NCBI GenBank assembly: GCA_031273445.1
Contig: JAISRV010000316.1
Coordinates: 1-8,184, forward strand
Length of the DNA stretch: 8,184 bases
Direction: 5' to 3'
DNA from: Candidatus Adiutrix sp.
Lineage (GTDB): Bacteria > Desulfobacterota > Desulfarculia > Adiutricales > Adiutricaceae
Below are positions 5,236 to 8,184 of the stretch, piece after piece. The position numbers and the translations under genes were made by a program. The stretch's first letter is position 1. Each line of letters begins with the position of its first letter. Under the pieces are notes generated by a model that worked only from the letters and a program-made list of their open reading frames with translations, was not told the DNA's origin and made no database searches.

Positions 5236-5350
5236 GCGATGAGACAAAAACTCCTACACCCGGGAACTGCCGGCTGCAGGTCCGTGAAACGGCGGGGCGT
5301 AACGAACGGAACAAATGAGCGATGAGACAAAAAAGCGATGAGACAAAAAA
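5224..5350 (+). repeat. Stop/start repeat cluster, copies 3 and 4 plus a partial unit
   Basis: Copy 3 is at 5224-5250, the long copy 4 at 5291-5334 and a partial unit at 5338-5350. Copy 4 matches 1120-1153 exactly over 34 nt and 1183-1224 at 41 of 42 positions. The two clusters each follow an EamA gene, so the arrangement is shared. Both full copies here contain AAATGA, which ends one frame (..NK stop) and starts another (MSDETK..). Confidence 0.8.
5232..5318 (+). CDS. Repeat-bounded 28-codon mini-ORF, doubtful
   Basis: The ATG at 5232 overlaps the transporter stop in ATGA. The frame encodes MSDETKTPTP and ends in NERNK, with its TGA in the next repeat copy, again as ATGA. The coupling geometry would allow translation. 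However, the product is short and polar and matches nothing I recognise. The matching frame after the first transporter (1134-1217) has a different length and ending. It is probably a by-product of the repeat. Confidence 0.2.
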   Translation: MSDETKTPTPGNCRLQVRETAGRNERNK

Positions 5351-5381
5351 GGGAGCGGTACGCTTGAGGGGCACGGTCTAT

Positions 5382-6053
5382 ATGCTGAAATCAAAAATTC
5401 TCGACCAGATAGGGCGCAGACATCAGACGGACAAATCCGGCGCGACCGGCGATTTTCACGATTATCTGCGCAAGTATGAATTTTTTTTCCGGCCCCTGAG
5501 GCGCGATAAGTTCACTTTTCTGGAATTGGGCGTCTTTAAGGGCGCCAGTCTCAAGACCTGGAGCGAATATTTCGAAGAGGCCGAGATCGTCGGCGTCGAC
5601 TGCGAGGAGGCCAGCGCGGCTCAGGCCGGCGGCCGCGTCAAGGTGATCATCGGCGACCTGATCCAGACTGATTTTCTGAATACCCTGCCGGCCCTCGACC
5701 CCCGCGTCATCCTGGACGACGCCTCGCACTGGTGGCCGGACCAGCTGCGGGCCCTTTTCATTCTCTATCCCGCGCTGACCGGCGGGGGCCTGTATGTGAT
5801 CGAGGATCTTCACACTTCCTTCGACCCTCTGGCGCCGCTGTTTTCGGCCGGCCTGAACATCCGCCCTTTCCAGGTTCTGGCCAAAGTCGCCGAATACATG
5901 ACCGGCAACGACCGGCCCTCGCCCATAGTCAAAGATCAGCTTTTGCGGCCCATTGAGCGGGTCGCGCATTTTCATGACGAAATCCGCTTCATCGCCGACC
6001 GCACCGACGCCATAACTTTTATAGAAGGGGCCTGCATTCTGGTCAAGAAATGA
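5382..6053 (+). CDS. SAM-dependent methyltransferase, MycE/CmcI-like sugar O-methyltransferase family
   Basis: A 223-residue cytosolic protein. The opening IGRRHQTDKSG..HDYLRKYEFFF matches the family's 'K-W-G-TDK..H-xY..YE..F' start. FLELGVFKGASLKTW (46-60) is the SAM-binding motif I. VGVDCEE (70-76) gives the acidic ribose-binding residue D73, followed by GDL (91-93). ILDDASHWW (110-118) and YVIEDLHTSF (138-147) correspond to the IDDGSH and VIEDLQTS motifs that supply metal ligands and the catalytic site in MycE-type enzymes. These enzymes methylate sugar hydroxyls on macrolides or glycans. Here the acceptor is unknown; no glycosyltransferase is nearby. GAGGGG (5366-5371) stands 10 nt before the ATG at 5382, which I prefer to the in-frame ATG at 5322 that lies within repeat DNA. 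Using 5322 would add 20 residues, including SDETK. Confidence 0.8.
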   Translation: MLKSKILDQIGRRHQTDKSGATGDFHDYLRKYEFFFRPLRRDKFTFLELGVFKGASLKTWSEYFEEAEIVGVDCEEASAAQAGGRVKVIIGDLIQTDFLNTLPALDPRVILDDASHWWPDQLRALFILYPALTGGGLYVIEDLHTSFDPLAPLFSAGLNIRPFQVLAKVAEYMTGNDRPSPIVKDQLLRPIERVAHFHDEIRFIADRTDAITFIEGACILVKK

Positions 6054-6065
6054 ACTCTTGTACTC

Positions 6066-6094
6066 TTGACTTCATCTGTTTTCCACGATAACGT
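6066..6094 (+). promoter_or_regulatory. Weak candidate sigma-70 promoter
   Basis: TTGACT (6066-6071) is followed after 17 nt by TAACGT (6089-6094). The -35 matches 5 of 6 consensus bases but the -10 only 3 of 6. Transcription would begin close to or inside the AGAGGA ribosome site at 6100-6105, leaving almost no leader, which weakens the call. This 58-nt gap is the most obvious place for a new transcription unit. Confidence 0.2.
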
Positions 6095-6111
6095 ATGGTA
6101 GAGGACAGCCC

Positions 6112-7998
6112 ATGGAGTCAAACAATGATATTGCGCAGACAGACATAGCGGCCGGCGTCAGGAGCGGGCTGATCATGCTGGTCGTGGCGCTTAAAAACCA
6201 GGCTCTCTATCCCGCGGACAACCCCATTCGGCAGACCGCCTTTTTGAACCTGCGCAACTGGCTTACGGCCTTTTTGGAGCGGGAGTCGAAATTGCGCCTT
6301 ACGGTCAGGAAAGACCGGCTGCTTTATCAGGGGGAAGTGGTTCACCAGGATAAGCCGGGCGATCAGCCGCTGATTTTCCCCCTTTACCGCGACGGCGTGA
6401 AATGGTTTGAATTTCACGAAGGCATCGCCGTTGAGGAATTGGAAGCCTTCATCAGCCTTTTGAACCGTTTTCGGGTTTTGAAGGACGAAGCGGAGGACGA
6501 CCTGGTGACCGCCATGTGGGAGACCGATTTCGCCCACTTGAAATACAAGACGGCCGACGAGTTCTGGGCCCGGGACGGGGAATCGGAGATCGGCGCCGGC
6601 GTCGCGCTCAACCCCCTGTCAACCGAATATGACCCGGCCAACGCCGGGCCGGCCGGCGGCGCCAAGCCGCTGGCCTCTCTCTTCAAATATGTCGACGGCG
6701 CTGATTTGCTTCCGCCCGGGGACGAAGCGGCGAACGCGGGCGCCGAGTCGGTTTTCCAACTGGGCCTCAGCAAGGTCAAAATCAGGGCCGGCGGTCCGGA
6801 GGCTAGAGAAGGGCCAGGGGCGTCTGAAGGGGAAGGCCCGGCCGAAGGCGGCGACGAATCCGCCCCGCCGGTGGACGACGAAAGCAACTGGAAGCTGTCG
6901 GAAGGCGAGGAGGCGCGGTTAAAGGCCATGGTCGCCGTAGAAGAGCTGCGCCGCGAGACCGAAGACTGCCTGGAGATTGTTTTTATTGTTCTGCGCCGCC
7001 TCAACGGCCCGCAGGACAGCGCGCCCATTTTGGAATTTTTGATTGAGGCGGTCAGGCACGCGCTGGCGCAGGGCGATTTTGGGGGGGCCTGTTGCTCTGT
7101 GGAAAAGCTCAGGGCTTTGACCAGGCTCGGCAACCCCTGGGTCAACGTCGTAGTCAACGAGTTTCAGAAAAAGATAGCCACGGTGGAAGTGCTGTCGGCC
7201 ATGGCCATTTCCCGGGCCGCGGTTGAAAACCGGGGCGAGGATTTTCTGGCCGACTTTCACCGCTTCCTGTTTCTTCTGATCCCGGAATCGCTCCATGCGC
7301 TGGCGCCGCTTTTTGCCAACGCCGGCAACCGGCGCATTGAAATGATCATGATCAAGGCCATCGCCTTTCAGGCCTGCCGGATCAACACGAACGTGGGCCA
7401 GGTGCTGGGCCGGATGCCCGCGCCGGTCATAATAGAGCTTCTCCGGATCATGCAGGCCCAGGGCCTTGTTTTCCCGCCCGGCTTTTTGGAGGGGTTGACC
7501 CGCCACGAATCCGGCTCCGTCCGCGAAGCGGCGGCGCGCACGCTGATGGCCAAGGAGCCCGACGGCCTTAAAAAAATAGCCCATCTCCTGGAAGACGCAA
7601 ATCCTGGCCTGCAGCGGCTGGTCTGCGCCCATCTGGCCGGCTGCGGGAACCCGGCGGCTGAAAATATTCTCCTCGACTATCTGAACAGCGTCTATACTCA
7701 AAAGAAGTCCTCGGGCGAAGACCGCACCCTGACTTGTTACCGCGCGCTGGGCCAGTGCGCCTCCCCCGGGGCCATCCCGTTTCTGCAGGGTATTCTCATG
7801 AAAAAAGGCTGGAAATCTTTCTTCGGCGACGAATGGCATTGCCATCGTCTGGGGGCGGCCATGGCCCTGATGCTGATGCCGCGGGAAAGCGGGGCTCGGG
7901 AAGTTCTGGAGAGGGCCTCAAGAAGCTCTTTTCGGGCCATTCGCCAGGCCTGTCAAGAGGCGGCCGAGGCCTTGACGGGGGCGGCCGATGTGCGCTGA
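6112..7998 (+). CDS. HEAT-repeat domain protein
   Basis: A 628-residue, apparently soluble protein without signal peptide or membrane helix. The N-terminal part (about 10-165) is a compact domain with ALKNQALYPADNP, LLYQGEVVHQ and PLYRDGVKWFEFHEGI. I associate this domain with deltaproteobacterial proteins found beside HD-type phosphohydrolases; the association is from memory. A Gly/Glu/Pro-rich acidic linker spans about 230-270. Residues about 270-440 are helical. Residues about 445-622 contain HEAT-like helix pairs: REAAARTLMAKEPDGLKKIA, NPGLQRLVCAHLAGCGNPAA, TLTCYRALGQCASPGAIPFL and a last pair ending IRQACQEAAEAL. Such repeats make a protein-binding scaffold. AGAGGA at 6100-6105 supports the ATG. 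The end overlaps the next gene by 11 nt, so the two are probably a translationally coupled signalling pair. Confidence 0.75.
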   Translation: MESNNDIAQTDIAAGVRSGLIMLVVALKNQALYPADNPIRQTAFLNLRNWLTAFLERESKLRLTVRKDRLLYQGEVVHQDKPGDQPLIFPLYRDGVKWFEFHEGIAVEELEAFISLLNRFRVLKDEAEDDLVTAMWETDFAHLKYKTADEFWARDGESEIGAGVALNPLSTEYDPANAGPAGGAKPLASLFKYVDGADLLPPGDEAANAGAESVFQLGLSKVKIRAGGPEAREGPGASEGEGPAEGGDESAPPVDDESNWKLSEGEEARLKAMVAVEELRRETEDCLEIVFIVLRRLNGPQDSAPILEFLIEAVRHALAQGDFGGACCSVEKLRALTRLGNPWVNVVVNEFQKKIATVEVLSAMAISRAAVENRGEDFLADFHRFLFLLIPESLHALAPLFANAGNRRIEMIMIKAIAFQACRINTNVGQVLGRMPAPVIIELLRIMQAQGLVFPPGFLEGLTRHESGSVREAAARTLMAKEPDGLKKIAHLLEDANPGLQRLVCAHLAGCGNPAAENILLDYLNSVYTQKKSSGEDRTLTCYRALGQCASPGAIPFLQGILMKKGWKSFFGDEWHCHRLGAAMALMLMPRESGAREVLERASRSSFRAIRQACQEAAEALTGAADVR

Positions 7999-8184
7999 CG
8001 CCGCGACCGCCCCTCACTCCCCGGCCGAAAAACTGGTGCAGGCCGTCTTCAGGCTGCCCCAGCTCATCAAAATACATTTGTCCAACAATCAACTGCTGAT
8101 CGACAGCCTCACGGATTTCAGGGATTCCGTCCGGGACATCTGCGCCGAAACGGGCAGCGCCAATCTGCGGATCTACCACGGGCG
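7988..8184 (+). CDS. N-terminal part of an unidentified protein, cut by window end
   Basis: The ATG at 7988 opens a frame with no stop to the window end (65 full codons). It overlaps the HEAT gene by 11 nt in a different frame. The first stop upstream in this frame is at 7973, and a G-rich stretch at 7977-7981 may serve as a ribosome site. The product begins MCADAATAPHSPAEKLVQAV and then reads IKIHLSNNQLLIDSLTDFRD. The pattern of a short helix, 'H-x-x-N-N' and a following helix resembles the N-terminal sensor region of some HD/HD-GYP proteins that neighbour HEAT proteins in deltaproteobacteria. The catalytic part is outside the window, so function stays open. Confidence 0.65.
   Translation, partial: MCADAATAPHSPAEKLVQAVFRLPQLIKIHLSNNQLLIDSLTDFRDSVRDICAETGSANLRIYHG

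Overview
The window looks like a piece of a GC-rich, Gram-negative-type bacterial chromosome. Genes are tightly packed, all supported genes lie on the + strand, and intergenic DNA carries short repeats. The HEAT-repeat protein and the overlapping downstream gene have the flavour of Desulfobacterota/deltaproteobacterial genomes. That assignment is a judgement from protein style only; no rRNA or marker gene is present.

Layout. Positions 1-184 are non-coding and hold two copies of a 30-nt direct repeat, a GC hairpin and one copy of a palindromic element. Then come an EamA/DMT-type transporter (185-1108), a short repeat cluster (about 1120-1224), a TIR-domain membrane protein (1207-2454), and a DHH-family phosphoesterase with an unusual C-terminal region (2441-3928, overlapping the TIR gene by 14 nt). 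A 398-nt gap follows (3929-4326). It holds a second, inverted copy of the palindromic element and what look like two decayed gene fragments. Next are a second EamA transporter about 83% identical to the first (4327-5235), another copy of the repeat cluster (5224-5350), a MycE/CmcI-like SAM methyltransferase (5382-6053), a 628-residue HEAT-repeat protein (6112-7998), and the first 65 codons of an overlapping gene (7988 to the window edge).

The most interesting part is the TIR-DHH pair. The first protein has a cytoplasmic TIR domain with the putative NADase glutamate, one membrane helix and two tandem Ig-like/beta-sandwich-like repeats that should lie outside the membrane. This is a receptor-like layout resembling a Toll-like receptor in reverse order. 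The second gene is translationally coupled to it. It encodes a DHH-DHHA1 phosphoesterase followed by two diverged modules that look like the PGDYG family. A reasonable hypothesis is a surface-sensing TIR signalling or immune module in which the TIR acts on NAD+ and the DHH enzyme hydrolyses or limits a nucleotide signal. The pair uses the rare Ile codon ATA much more than the transporters, lies between two directly repeated transporter genes, and is followed by gene debris. All this fits an accessory, horizontally acquired insertion.

A second unusual feature is the repeat with an ATGA stop/start overlap. One copy supplies the start codon and first six residues (MSDETK) of the TIR protein, and another supplies the last residues and stop codon of the second transporter. 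Family calls come from reading motifs by eye; no database search was possible.
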